This document shows positions 16,454-24,220 of a DNA stretch of 64,000 nt, piece after piece (positions within the stretch are counted from its first letter, which is position 1; each line of letters begins with the position of its first letter). This DNA is from Streptomyces sp. F63 (GTDB taxonomy: Bacteria > Actinomycetota > Actinomycetes > Streptomycetales > Streptomycetaceae). The translations under genes and the position numbers were made by a program. The notes beneath the pieces are model-generated. The model was not told the origin of the DNA. It ran no database searches and saw nothing but the letters and a program-made list of their open reading frames with translations. The stretch covers positions 110,187-174,186 of the forward strand of contig NZ_JAGPXX010000011.1 in NCBI RefSeq assembly GCF_018070345.1, given 5' to 3'.

Positions 16454-17854
16454 ATGACGGAAATTCTTGTGCGTGAAGAGCGGGAAGCCTCAGCTTCCAC
16501 TGTTGAGCGTGTGATCGACCACCCGGCCTGGCCCGTCCTGAAGACCGCCGTGGAGGAGATCCGTTCCCGGCAGTCGAAGGACGGCTCGATCGACTTCACG
16601 GACGGGCACGCCCCCGGCCGCACCGCCGTCGAGGAGGCCGTCGGACGGGTGGCCGGCGCCGTGCAGGAGCTCTCCCCCCTGCTGCCGCACGACGCGGAGT
16701 ACCACCGTGCGCTCGTCACGGATCTGCGCCGCTGGGCGGAGGGCGGCTTCGGCGTGCCGGACTTCCTGGACTCGCTGCTCGCCTTCCGCCCCGCCGAGAG
16801 CCGCGCGGACGGCCGGCAGCACCTCGTCGTGTTCCCGATGTACACCCAGAACGGCAACCCCGACCGCAACCTCGAAGCCGTCGTCCTCCGCGTCGTCTGG
16901 CCGGACTGGCTGGCCGCCCTGGAGCGCGACCGCTTCGACAACCCGCTCTTCCTCGGGATCACCTTCGAGGACTTCACCTCGGGCTACGACACCAACTCCG
17001 CCGTGCTCTTCCCGGAGACCGTCGCGGTCCGCGAGGTCCCCGACCGCTTCTCCTGGGGCGCGATCTTCTGCGACCGCGAGGCCGCCCGCTTCCGCGCCGT
17101 CACCGAGTCCGCGGTGGACATCCTCGGCCTGGACGTCCCCGAGGACATCCGCGCCATGCTGGCCGACCAGGACCGCTGCCAGCAGGCCTTCGTCCTCTGG
17201 GACATGATCCACGACCGGGCGCACAGCCACGGCGACCTGCCGTTCGACCCGTTCATGATCAAGCAGCGGCAGCCGTTCTGGATGTACGGCCTGGAGGAGC
17301 TGCGCTGCGACCTCACCGCCTTCCGGGAGGCCGTCCGCCTCGCGGAGGAGGGGCTGCCGCAGGGCCGCGACGTGCAGTACGCCGTGATCTTCGACCGGAT
17401 GTTCCGCTTCCCGGTCACCGGCGACCGCGTCAAGAACTACGACGGCCTCGGCGGCCAGCTTCTCTTCGCCTACCTCCACCGGCACGACGTCGTCCGTTGG
17501 ACGGACAACACCCTGCACATCGACTGGGACCGGGCCCCGCAGGTCACCCAGCAGCTCCTCGGCGAGATCGAGAAGCTCTACCGCGACGGCATCGACCGGC
17601 CCAAGCTCGTCCACTGGTTCGCGGCCTACGAGCTCGTCTCCTCCTACCTGGCCCCGCACCCCGGCTCCGTCTGGAACAAGGGGCCCGACGCGCTCGACCT
17701 GTCGCTGCCGCCGCGCAAGCTGGTCGACGAGGTGCTTCCGGATGAATTCCCGCTCAGCATGTTCTACGAGGCGCTTGCGAAGAAGCTGCGCGGTGTGATC
17801 GCGTCCACGAAGGGGATCACCGCCACGGGGACCCCCGGGACGGCGGCCGCGTGA
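16454..17854 (+). CDS. DUF6421 family protein
   Basis: 466 residues, soluble, with no signal or membrane segments. The sequence is well conserved in character (rich in aromatic and charged residues, e.g. DQDRCQQAFVLWDMIHDRAH and QRQPFWMYGLEELRCDLTAF), with a His/Asp-rich helix pair that resembles a metal-binding site (DMIHDRAHSHGD). I recognise it as DUF6421, of unknown function. It begins a three-gene operon: its stop is followed within 30 bp by the SDR gene, which overlaps the threonine aldolase gene. The context suggests it belongs to the same metabolic step, possibly as an oxygenase-like or hydrolase-like partner; that is inference. Confidence 0.85.
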   Translation: MTEILVREEREASASTVERVIDHPAWPVLKTAVEEIRSRQSKDGSIDFTDGHAPGRTAVEEAVGRVAGAVQELSPLLPHDAEYHRALVTDLRRWAEGGFGVPDFLDSLLAFRPAESRADGRQHLVVFPMYTQNGNPDRNLEAVVLRVVWPDWLAALERDRFDNPLFLGITFEDFTSGYDTNSAVLFPETVAVREVPDRFSWGAIFCDREAARFRAVTESAVDILGLDVPEDIRAMLADQDRCQQAFVLWDMIHDRAHSHGDLPFDPFMIKQRQPFWMYGLEELRCDLTAFREAVRLAEEGLPQGRDVQYAVIFDRMFRFPVTGDRVKNYDGLGGQLLFAYLHRHDVVRWTDNTLHIDWDRAPQVTQQLLGEIEKLYRDGIDRPKLVHWFAAYELVSSYLAPHPGSVWNKGPDALDLSLPPRKLVDEVLPDEFPLSMFYEALAKKLRGVIASTKGITATGTPGTAAA

Positions 17855-17880
17855 GCGGCACGGACGAGGAGGCGACGAGG

Positions 17881-18651
17881 ATGAACGGCAGCGTGGAGGA
17901 GACCGCGGGCAACGGCCCGCTGGAGGGCGCCGTGGTGGCGGTGGCCGGCGCGGCCGGCCCCGCCGGACGGGCGGCCCTGCTGCGGCTGGCCGAGGCGGGG
18001 GCCACCGTCGTCGCCGCCGACGCCGACGTGGAGCGGCTGGCGGAGGCGGTGGACGCCGCCCGCTACGCCCACGGCGGCGCCGCCGTCACCGGCGAGACCG
18101 TGGACCTGCTCGACCTGGACGCGACCCGCGCCTGGGCCGACCGCACCGAGAAGGAGTTCGGCCGGATCGACGGCCTCATCCACCTCGTCGGCGGCTGGCG
18201 CGGCAGCAAGACCTTCGCCGCGACCCCCCTCGCGGACTGGGACACCCTGCACAACCTGCTGATCCGCACCGTCCAGCACACCTCGCTCGCGTTCCACGAC
18301 GCGCTGCGCCGCAGCGGCAAGGGCCGCTACGTGCTCGTCAGCGCCGCCGGCGCCAGCAAGCCGACGGCGGGCAACGCCGCGTACGCCGCCGCCAAGGCCG
18401 CGGCGGAGGCGTGGACCCTCGCCCTCGCCGACGCCCTCAGGAAGGAGGGGGACGGTGAGGGACTGCCCGCGGCCGCTGTCATCCTGGTGGTGAAGGCGCT
18501 GGTGCACGACGCGATGCGTGCCGAGCGCCCCCACGCGAAATTCGCGGGCTTCACCGACGTCAAGGAGCTGGCCGAGGCCATCACCGGCGTCTGGGACCAG
18601 TCCGCCGAGGAAGTGAACGGAAAGCGCCTGTGGCTGACCCCGCAATCCTGA
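17881..18651 (+). CDS. SDR family NAD(P)-dependent oxidoreductase
   Basis: 256 residues. The Rossmann nucleotide motif is VVAVAGAAGPAGRAALLRLAEAG, less glycine-conserved than TGxxxGxG, and the catalytic region includes the Ser of VLVSAAGASKPTAGNAAYAAAKAAAE with the YxxxK pair. The ATG at 17881 has GGAGG eight bases upstream; a GTG at 17851 that overlaps the preceding stop as GTGA is an alternative. It overlaps the next gene by 22 bp, so the three genes are translationally coupled. Substrate unknown, probably linked to a hydroxy amino acid or its aldehyde. Confidence 0.87.
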   Translation: MNGSVEETAGNGPLEGAVVAVAGAAGPAGRAALLRLAEAGATVVAADADVERLAEAVDAARYAHGGAAVTGETVDLLDLDATRAWADRTEKEFGRIDGLIHLVGGWRGSKTFAATPLADWDTLHNLLIRTVQHTSLAFHDALRRSGKGRYVLVSAAGASKPTAGNAAYAAAKAAAEAWTLALADALRKEGDGEGLPAAAVILVVKALVHDAMRAERPHAKFAGFTDVKELAEAITGVWDQSAEEVNGKRLWLTPQS

Positions 18652-19748
18652 CCGAGGCCGGTGACACCGGCACGGCCGGAACCGCCCGCCCCGACGCCGA
18701 GCGCCGCCACGACCCCGCGGCGCGCGGCTTCGCCAGCGACAACTACGCCGGCGCGCACCCCGAGATCCTGGCGGCGCTGGCCCTCGCCAACGGCGGTCAC
18801 CAGACCGCCTACGGCGAGGACGCCTACACGAGCCATCTCCAGGAGGTGTTCCGCTCCCATCTGGGGCCCCGCGCCGAGGCGTTCCCCGTCTTCAACGGCA
18901 CCGGAGCCAACGTCGTCGCCCTCCAGGCGATGACCGAGCGCTGGGGCGCGGTGATCTGCGCGGACAGCGCGCACATCAACGTGGACGAGGGCGGCGCCCC
19001 GGAGCGGGTCGGCGGGCTCAAGCTGCTGAGCGTGCCCACCGAGCACGGCAAGCTCACGCCCGCGCTGATCGACCGCGAGGCGTACGGCTGGGACGACGAG
19101 CACCGCGCGCAGCCGCAGGTCGTCTCGATCACGCAGACGACCGAACTCGGCTCCTGCTACACCCCGGAGGAGGTCCGGGCGATCTGCGACCACGCCCACG
19201 AGCGCGGGATGACGGTCCACCTCGACGGCTCGCGCATCGCCAACGCCGCCGCGTCGCTGGGCGAGCCGCTGCGCGCGTTCACCACCGACGCGGGCGTGGA
19301 CACGCTGTCCTTCGGAGGCACCAAGAACGGGCTGCTCTTCGGCGAGTGCGTGGTGGTGCTCAACCCGGACGCGGTGCGCGCCATGAAGCATCTGCGCAAG
19401 CTCTCGATGCAGCTCGCCTCCAAGATGCGCTTCGTGTCGGTGCAGTTCGAGGCGCTGCTCTCCGGCGACCTCTGGCGGCGGAGCGCCGCGCACGCCAACG
19501 CGATGGCCCAGCGGCTGGCGGCGGGTGCCCGGGCGGTGCCCGGCGTGGAGATCGTCCACCCGGTGCAGGCCAACGCCGTGTTCGCCCGGCTGCCCCGGGA
19601 CGCCGCCGAGCGGCTGCGGAAGCGGCACCGCTTCTACTTCTGGGACGAGGAGGCCGGGATCGTCCGCTGGATGTGCTCCTTCGACACCACCGAGGCGGAC
19701 GTGGACGCGTTCACGGCCGCACTGGCGGAGGAGATGGACCGGGGCTGA
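18630..19748 (+). CDS. Low-specificity L-threonine aldolase family (PLP)
   Basis: 372 residues, a fold-type I PLP enzyme. The PLP lysine is Lys232 in DTLSFGGTKNGLLFG; the PLP-binding Asp lies in TVHLDGSRIANAA, and the ring-stacking His in CADSAHINVDEGG. It cleaves beta-hydroxy amino acids to glycine and an aldehyde. The N-terminal 30 residues are an unusual extension. The gene is the last in the operon with DUF6421 and SDR, starting within the SDR gene; together they suggest turnover of a hydroxy amino acid. Confidence 0.9.
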   Translation: MADPAILTEAGDTGTAGTARPDAERRHDPAARGFASDNYAGAHPEILAALALANGGHQTAYGEDAYTSHLQEVFRSHLGPRAEAFPVFNGTGANVVALQAMTERWGAVICADSAHINVDEGGAPERVGGLKLLSVPTEHGKLTPALIDREAYGWDDEHRAQPQVVSITQTTELGSCYTPEEVRAICDHAHERGMTVHLDGSRIANAAASLGEPLRAFTTDAGVDTLSFGGTKNGLLFGECVVVLNPDAVRAMKHLRKLSMQLASKMRFVSVQFEALLSGDLWRRSAAHANAMAQRLAAGARAVPGVEIVHPVQANAVFARLPRDAAERLRKRHRFYFWDEEAGIVRWMCSFDTTEADVDAFTAALAEEMDRG

Positions 19749-19792
19749 CGGCGCACGCGCCGCGGCCCGGGTCCCGCCGGGGCGGTGGGGGT

Positions 19793-20521
19793 TCAGTCGT
19801 CGTCGCGCGAGCGGACCTGCGCCGGGGCCGGTGCCGTACCGCCGAGATGCGCCGGCACCCACCAGGTGTCCTCCGGGCCCTTGGGCCGGACCGGGTAGGC
19901 GCGCTGCGCCGCCTCCAGCAGCTCCTGCACCCGGGTCTTGACCCGCTGGGTGATGTTGGCGGCCGAGTCCGCCGGGTCGGCCGGCTCCGGCTCCCCCACG
20001 CGGATGGTGATCGGGATGTGGTTCCGTCCCATGTCGCGCGGGCGGCCCTTCGTCCAGATCCGCTGGGTGCCCCACAGCGCCATCGGCAGCAGCGGCACGC
20101 CGGCCTCCTGCGCCAGCCGGGCCGCGCCCGACTTGAAGGTCTTCAGCGTGAACGACGGCGAGATGGTCGCCTCCGGGAACACCCCGATGATCTCGCCGGA
20201 GCGGAGCGCCTTCAGCGCGTTCGCGTACGCCTGCTCGCCCTGCGCGCGGTCGACGGGGATGTGCTTCATCGCGCGCATCAGCGGCCCGGACACCTTGTGC
20301 CGGAAGACCGACTCCTTCGCCATGAACCGCACCAGGCGCTTCGCCGGCCGGGCCGTCAGCCCGCAGAAGACGAAGTCGAGATAGCCGATGTGGTTGCTGA
20401 CGAGCACCGCGCCCCCCTGCCGCGGTATGTGCTCGGTGCCCCGCATGTCGATGCGGAGGTCCAGCGCCTTGAACATGGTGCGCGCGAGACCGATCACCGG
20501 CGGATAGACGAGTTCTGCCAT
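19793..20521 (-). CDS. 1-acylglycerol-3-phosphate acyltransferase (PlsC-like)
   Basis: 242 residues. The acyltransferase motifs are present: VSNHIGYLDF (H-x4-D), the glycerophosphate-binding GVFPEATIS (EGT replaced by EAT), and VPLLPMALWGT. It transfers an acyl chain to lysophosphatidate at the membrane surface. The C-terminal 50 residues are charged and may be disordered. The ATG at 20521 starts MAELVYPPV; extension upstream lacks conservation signs. Confidence 0.88.
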   Translation of the reverse strand: MAELVYPPVIGLARTMFKALDLRIDMRGTEHIPRQGGAVLVSNHIGYLDFVFCGLTARPAKRLVRFMAKESVFRHKVSGPLMRAMKHIPVDRAQGEQAYANALKALRSGEIIGVFPEATISPSFTLKTFKSGAARLAQEAGVPLLPMALWGTQRIWTKGRPRDMGRNHIPITIRVGEPEPADPADSAANITQRVKTRVQELLEAAQRAYPVRPKGPEDTWWVPAHLGGTAPAPAQVRSRDDD

Positions 20522-20764
20522 GCGGGGGGCCCTTCTGTGCCCGGGGGGTTCCCCGGAGAAGTTACGGAGCCGTAGGTTTCCGGCTGCGGCCGATCGTGCC
20601 CGATGGCGCCGCCCGAGGGCCACCCCGTGAGGCGTCTCTCCGGGAGATCCTCGTCACGTCGGCTCCGCCGGTTCCACGCCGGGCACCTTCCCCGGCAGGC
20701 GGTCCGTAAGCCCGGGAAGGCGGGCCGGTGCGGGAATCGACGAGGCGGCCCGTACGCTGCATCC

Positions 20765-20809
20765 GCACGGACGGCACGGACGGCACGGACGGCACGGACG
20801 GCACGGACG
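20765..20809. repeat. Five tandem 9-bp repeats upstream of thioredoxin gene
   Basis: GCACGGACG is repeated five times without interruption just before the thioredoxin ribosome site. Read in frame it would encode Asp-Gly-Thr triplets, and it lies upstream of the preferred GTG start at 20830. Confidence 0.85.
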
Positions 20810-20829
20810 GCGGCGGGGAGGACGGAACG

Positions 20830-21159
20830 GTGCGGGACCAGGACGGCGCGCGGCGCCTGGGGCCGGCGGATCTCGGCGCGGAACTGGGGGAGCGGGCCAG
20901 TCTCGTCCAGTTCTCCACCGCCTTCTGCCAGCCCTGCCGGGCCACCCGGCGGACCCTCGAAGCGGTGGCGGACATGGTCGGCGGGGTCGCGCACATCGAG
21001 GTGGACGCCGAAGCGCGGCTGGAACTCGTGCGTGCCCTCGGCATCGAGAGCACCCCCACCGTGCTCGTCCTCGACTCCGGCGGGCGGATCATCCGCCGCG
21101 CCGCGGGTGTCCCGCGCCGCGCCGACGTCATCGCCGCGCTCGGGGAGGCCGTGGGCTGA
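20830..21159 (+). CDS. Thioredoxin family protein
   Basis: 109 residues with thioredoxin fold. The redox centre is FCQPC (first Cys in FSTAFCQPCRATR), and the cis-Pro is in ESTPTVLVLDSGG. The CQPC centre differs from the CGPC of classical thioredoxin, suggesting a more specialised oxidoreductase. The GTG at 20830 has GGGGAGG eight bases upstream; a longer frame upstream would run through the 9-bp repeat array and is rejected. The gene stands before the flavin reductase gene on the same strand. Confidence 0.87.
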   Translation: MRDQDGARRLGPADLGAELGERASLVQFSTAFCQPCRATRRTLEAVADMVGGVAHIEVDAEARLELVRALGIESTPTVLVLDSGGRIIRRAAGVPRRADVIAALGEAVG

Positions 21160-21187
21160 CCAAGATCGTGACGCTGATCCCATCGGC

Positions 21188-21213
21188 CGGTGCGGCCTTG
21201 ACGCTGCGCACCG
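21188..21213. promoter_or_regulatory. Inverted repeat CGGTGCG-N12-CGCACCG upstream of flavin reductase
   Basis: Two perfect 7-bp arms (21188-21194 and 21207-21213) flank a TTGACG at 21198-21203 that could be a -35 box. It lies about 150 bp upstream of the flavin reductase start and just after the thioredoxin stop, so it is either an operator or a short terminator-like hairpin. Confidence 0.35.
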
Positions 21214-21359
21214 CGCCTCGCCAAGCTGGCGGGATGCGGCCGAGAACCCTCCACCCCCGGACCCCGGCGGACCCCTCCCGGCGCGCTCGCGCCCTCTGCC
21301 CGGACGGCTGATCCGCTCCCTTTCCCGGCCCCACCCGCACAACCCGAGGACCCCACACG

Positions 21360-21866
21360 ATGACGGCCACGTCCGACCTCGACACGTCCCAGGTCGAGGC
21401 CACCGGCCTCCTGCGCTCCGCCTTCCGCCGGCACGCCGCCGGTGTGGCGGTGATCACCGCGCACGCCCGCCGGCCCGCCGGGTTCACCGCCACGTCGCTG
21501 ACCTCCGTGGCCGCCGAACCGCCGCTGTTCTCCTTCGGCGTGGGGACGGCCTCGTCGAGCTGGCCGGTCATAGCCGAGGCCGGGTACATCGGGGTGCACA
21601 TCCTGGGGGAGCACCAGCGGGAGCTGGCGGAGACCTTCGCGCGCCGCGGCGCCGACCGCTTCGCCGGGCCCACCCGCTGGTCGCGCGGGCCGCACGGGGT
21701 CCCGGTCCTGGAGGACGTACCGGCCTGGCTGGTGGGCCGGATCATCACCCGTGCGCCGGCGGGCGACCACCACCTGGTCGTCGCCGAGGTGGTCGCGGGG
21801 GACGCCGGCGGTGCCGGGCGGCCGCTGGTCTACCACGGCGGCCGGTTCAACGGCCTGCGGGACTGA
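21360..21866 (+). CDS. Flavin reductase family protein
   Basis: 168 residues of the split-barrel flavin reductase / HpaC-like family. The start of the domain is LRSAFRRHAAGVAVITAHA, followed by GFTATSLTSVAAEPPLFSFGV, which binds flavin, and ending with LVYHGGRFNGL. Such proteins reduce FMN or FAD with NAD(P)H for a partner monooxygenase; no monooxygenase is next to it here. Start is ATG at 21360. Confidence 0.9.
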   Translation: MTATSDLDTSQVEATGLLRSAFRRHAAGVAVITAHARRPAGFTATSLTSVAAEPPLFSFGVGTASSSWPVIAEAGYIGVHILGEHQRELAETFARRGADRFAGPTRWSRGPHGVPVLEDVPAWLVGRIITRAPAGDHHLVVAEVVAGDAGGAGRPLVYHGGRFNGLRD

Positions 21867-21981
21867 GCGGCGGGGGTGCCGCTGTGCCCGCGCACCGGCC
21901 CCGGCTACCCGTGCGGTGCGGTTGCACACCGTAGCGGACGTCACAGCCGACCGCCCTTGCACACGGGCGTCCAGCTGTATG

Positions 21982-21993
21982 TACTGGCGAGTA
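21982..21993. promoter_or_regulatory. Palindrome TACT-GGCG-AGTA upstream of etfBA
   Basis: A TACT-N4-AGTA palindrome lies 110 bp upstream of etfB, partly overlapping an AT-rich TAATATATT that could hold a -10 box. Sites of this shape are bound by TetR-family regulators of lipid metabolism in actinomycetes; no such regulator gene is adjacent, so the link is inference. Confidence 0.4.
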
Positions 21994-22102
21994 ATATATT
22001 GCCGGGAGCGCGGGATGTCCCGGACGGGGTCCGGCCCGAGGAGGCGCCTATGCTGCCTCCCACAAGGCAGTTCATGAGAGACGATGCGGTAGGAGAGCCG
22101 GC

Positions 22103-22888
22103 GTGAGCCTGAGGATCGTTGTCTGTGTGAAGTACGTGCCCGACGCCACCGGCGACCGGCACTTCGCGGAGGACCTGACCACCGACCGCGACGCGGTCGA
22201 CGGTCTGCTGTCCGAGCTCGACGAGTACGCCGTCGAGCAGGCCCTCCAGATCGCCGAAGACGCGGACGACGCGGAGATCACCGTGCTCACGGTCGGCCCC
22301 GAGGACGCGAAGGACGCGCTCCGCAAGGCGCTGTCGATGGGGGCCGACAAGGCCGTTCACGTCGAGGACGACGACCTCCACGGCACCGACGTCATGGGCA
22401 CCTCCCTGGTGCTGGCCAAGGCCGTCGAGCACGCCGGCTACGACCTCGTCGTCTGCGGCATGGCCTCCACCGACGGCACCATGGGCGTGCTTCCGGCGCT
22501 TCTCGCCGAGCGCCTGGGCGTCCCGCAGGTGACCCTGCTGTCCGAGGTCTCCGTCGAGGACGGCAAGGTGACCGGCCGCCGCGACGGCGACGCCGCCACC
22601 GAGGAGCTGGAGGCCGCCCTGCCGGCCGTCGTCTCGGTGACGGACCTGTCCGGTGAGGCCCGCTACCCGTCCTTCAAGGGCATCATGGCCGCCAAGAAGA
22701 AGCCGGTGGAGTCCCTGGACCTGTCCGACCTGGGCATCGAGGCGGACGAGGTCGGCCTCGAAGGAGCCTGGACCAAGGTCGAGGAGGCCACGCCGCGCCC
22801 GCCGCGCACCGCGGGCACGATCGTCACGGACGAGGGCGAGGGCGGCAAGCAGCTCGCCGAGTTCCTCGCCGGCCAGAAGTTCATCTGA
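22103..22888 (+). CDS. etfB: Electron transfer flavoprotein beta subunit
   Basis: 261 residues, FixA/EtfB family. The N-terminus RIVVCVKYVPD and the AMP-binding region around VVCGMASTDGTMGVLPALLAERLG are typical, as is the C-terminal recognition loop KGIMAAKKKPVESL. With EtfA it accepts electrons from acyl-CoA dehydrogenases and passes them to the ETF:quinone oxidoreductase. The GTG at 22103 has GGAG seven bases upstream. etfA follows 55 bp downstream in the same operon. Confidence 0.96.
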   Translation: MSLRIVVCVKYVPDATGDRHFAEDLTTDRDAVDGLLSELDEYAVEQALQIAEDADDAEITVLTVGPEDAKDALRKALSMGADKAVHVEDDDLHGTDVMGTSLVLAKAVEHAGYDLVVCGMASTDGTMGVLPALLAERLGVPQVTLLSEVSVEDGKVTGRRDGDAATEELEAALPAVVSVTDLSGEARYPSFKGIMAAKKKPVESLDLSDLGIEADEVGLEGAWTKVEEATPRPPRTAGTIVTDEGEGGKQLAEFLAGQKFI

Positions 22889-22943
22889 GCCGAGCTTCAG
22901 CACCCACCCCGATCCAGACTCGTATCCGCAGGAGAGCATTCCC

Positions 22944-23906
22944 ATGGCTGAAGTTCTCGTCTACGTCGACCACGTGGACGGCTCCGTCCGCAAGCCGACC
23001 CTCGAACTGCTGACCATCGCCCGCCGCATCGGCGAGCCGGTCGCCGTGCACCTCGGTGCCGGCGCCGACACCGCCGCCCCGGTCCTCGCCGAGTACGGCG
23101 CCGTGAAGGTCCTGACGGCCGACGCCCCCGAGTTCGCCGACTACCTGGTCGTGCCGAAGGTCGACGCGCTGGAGGCCGCGGTCGCCGCCGTCTCCCCGGC
23201 CGCCGTCCTGGTGCCGTCCTCCGCCGACGGCAAGGAGATCGCGGCCCGCCTCGCGGTTCGCATCGGCTCCGGCATCATCACCGATGCCGTCGACGTCGAG
23301 GCCGGCGACGAGGGCCCGGTGGCCACCCAGTCGGTGTTCGCCGCCGCCTTCACCACCAAGTCCCGTGTCAGCAAGGGCGTCCCGGTCATCACCGTCAAGC
23401 CCAACTCGGCCGCCCCGGAGGCCGCCCAGGCCGCCGGGACCGTCGAGCAGCTCGCCGTCACCTTCGGTGACAAGGCCACCGGCACCAAGGTCACCTCGCG
23501 CACCCCGCGCGAGTCGACCGGCCGGCCGGAGCTGACCGAGGCCGCGATCGTGGTCTCCGGCGGCCGCGGCGTCAACGGCGCCGAGAACTTCCCCGTCATC
23601 GAGGCGCTGGCCGACTCCCTCGGCGCGGCCGTCGGCGCCTCCCGCGCCGCCGTGGACGCCGGCTGGTACCCGCACACCAACCAGGTCGGCCAGACCGGCA
23701 AGCAGGTCTCCCCGCAGCTCTACATCGCGGCGGGCATCTCCGGCGCGATCCAGCACCGGGCCGGCATGCAGACCTCGAAGACCATCGTGGCCATCAACAA
23801 GGACTCCGAGGCCCCGATCTTCGACCTGGTCGACTACGGCGTCGTCGGCGACCTCTTCCAGGTCGTCCCGCAGCTGACCGAGGAGGTCAAGGCCCGCAAG
23901 GGCTGA
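22944..23906 (+). CDS. etfA: Electron transfer flavoprotein alpha subunit
   Basis: 320 residues, FixB/EtfA family. The C-terminal FAD domain is diagnostic: HTNQVGQTGKQVSPQLYIA, ISGAIQHRAGM, then a NKDSEAPIF loop and DYGVVGDLFQVVPQL. It binds FAD and forms the heterodimer with EtfB. The ATG at 22944 has GGAG upstream. A strong hairpin terminator follows 17 bp after the stop. Confidence 0.96.
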   Translation: MAEVLVYVDHVDGSVRKPTLELLTIARRIGEPVAVHLGAGADTAAPVLAEYGAVKVLTADAPEFADYLVVPKVDALEAAVAAVSPAAVLVPSSADGKEIAARLAVRIGSGIITDAVDVEAGDEGPVATQSVFAAAFTTKSRVSKGVPVITVKPNSAAPEAAQAAGTVEQLAVTFGDKATGTKVTSRTPRESTGRPELTEAAIVVSGGRGVNGAENFPVIEALADSLGAAVGASRAAVDAGWYPHTNQVGQTGKQVSPQLYIAAGISGAIQHRAGMQTSKTIVAINKDSEAPIFDLVDYGVVGDLFQVVPQLTEEVKARKG

Positions 23907-23922
23907 CTCCGCGCGCGGTTTC

Positions 23923-23961
23923 CGCGGGCCCCGGCGCACGGACGGTGTGCCGGGGCCCGCG
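23923..23961 (+). terminator. Terminator of the etfBA operon
   Basis: A 17-bp stem (23923-23939 paired with 23945-23961, one G-U pair) with a 5-base loop begins 17 bp after the etfA stop codon. No U-run follows. Confidence 0.75.
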
Positions 23962-24120
23962 CGTGCCCGGGGGCGGTCCCGGCAGGGCCGCCGGCCGGCG
24001 GCGCCCCGGACGGCCCGGCCCGCGGACGGTGTGCGGACGCGGATGCCCCGGAGCCGGCGGACCGCAGGAGGCGGGACGCGGCGTGCCCGGCGCCGCGGCG
24101 GGGTGCCGTCTCCGCTTCCC

Positions 24121-24197
24121 GCCACGCGGCCGGTGCGTCCGCTTCTCCTGCCACGCGGCCGGTGCGTCCGCTTTCCGCCACGCGGCCGGTGCGTCCG
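24121..24197. repeat. Three copies of a 21-bp repeat
   Basis: GCCACGCGGCCGGTGCGTCC plus G occurs at 24121-24141, 24150-24170 and 24177-24197, spaced 29 and 27 bp apart with similar C/T-rich linkers (CTTCTCCT, CTTTCC). It fills the non-coding end of the 314-bp gap between etfA and the LacI gene. It may be a local duplication or a multi-site binding region; spacers are far too short for CRISPR. Confidence 0.8.
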
Positions 24198-24220
24198 GCC
24201 GGCCCCCGGGCGCCCGGCCG

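Noticed and set aside
20728..20829. Longer thioredoxin start through the 9-bp repeats
   Set aside because: It would add a DGT repeat tail of no conservation, while GTG 20830 has a GGGGAGG site at the right distance.
24121..24197. CRISPR-like array
   Set aside because: Only three copies with 6-8-bp linkers that resemble each other; spacers in CRISPR are about 30 bp and unique. No cas genes.
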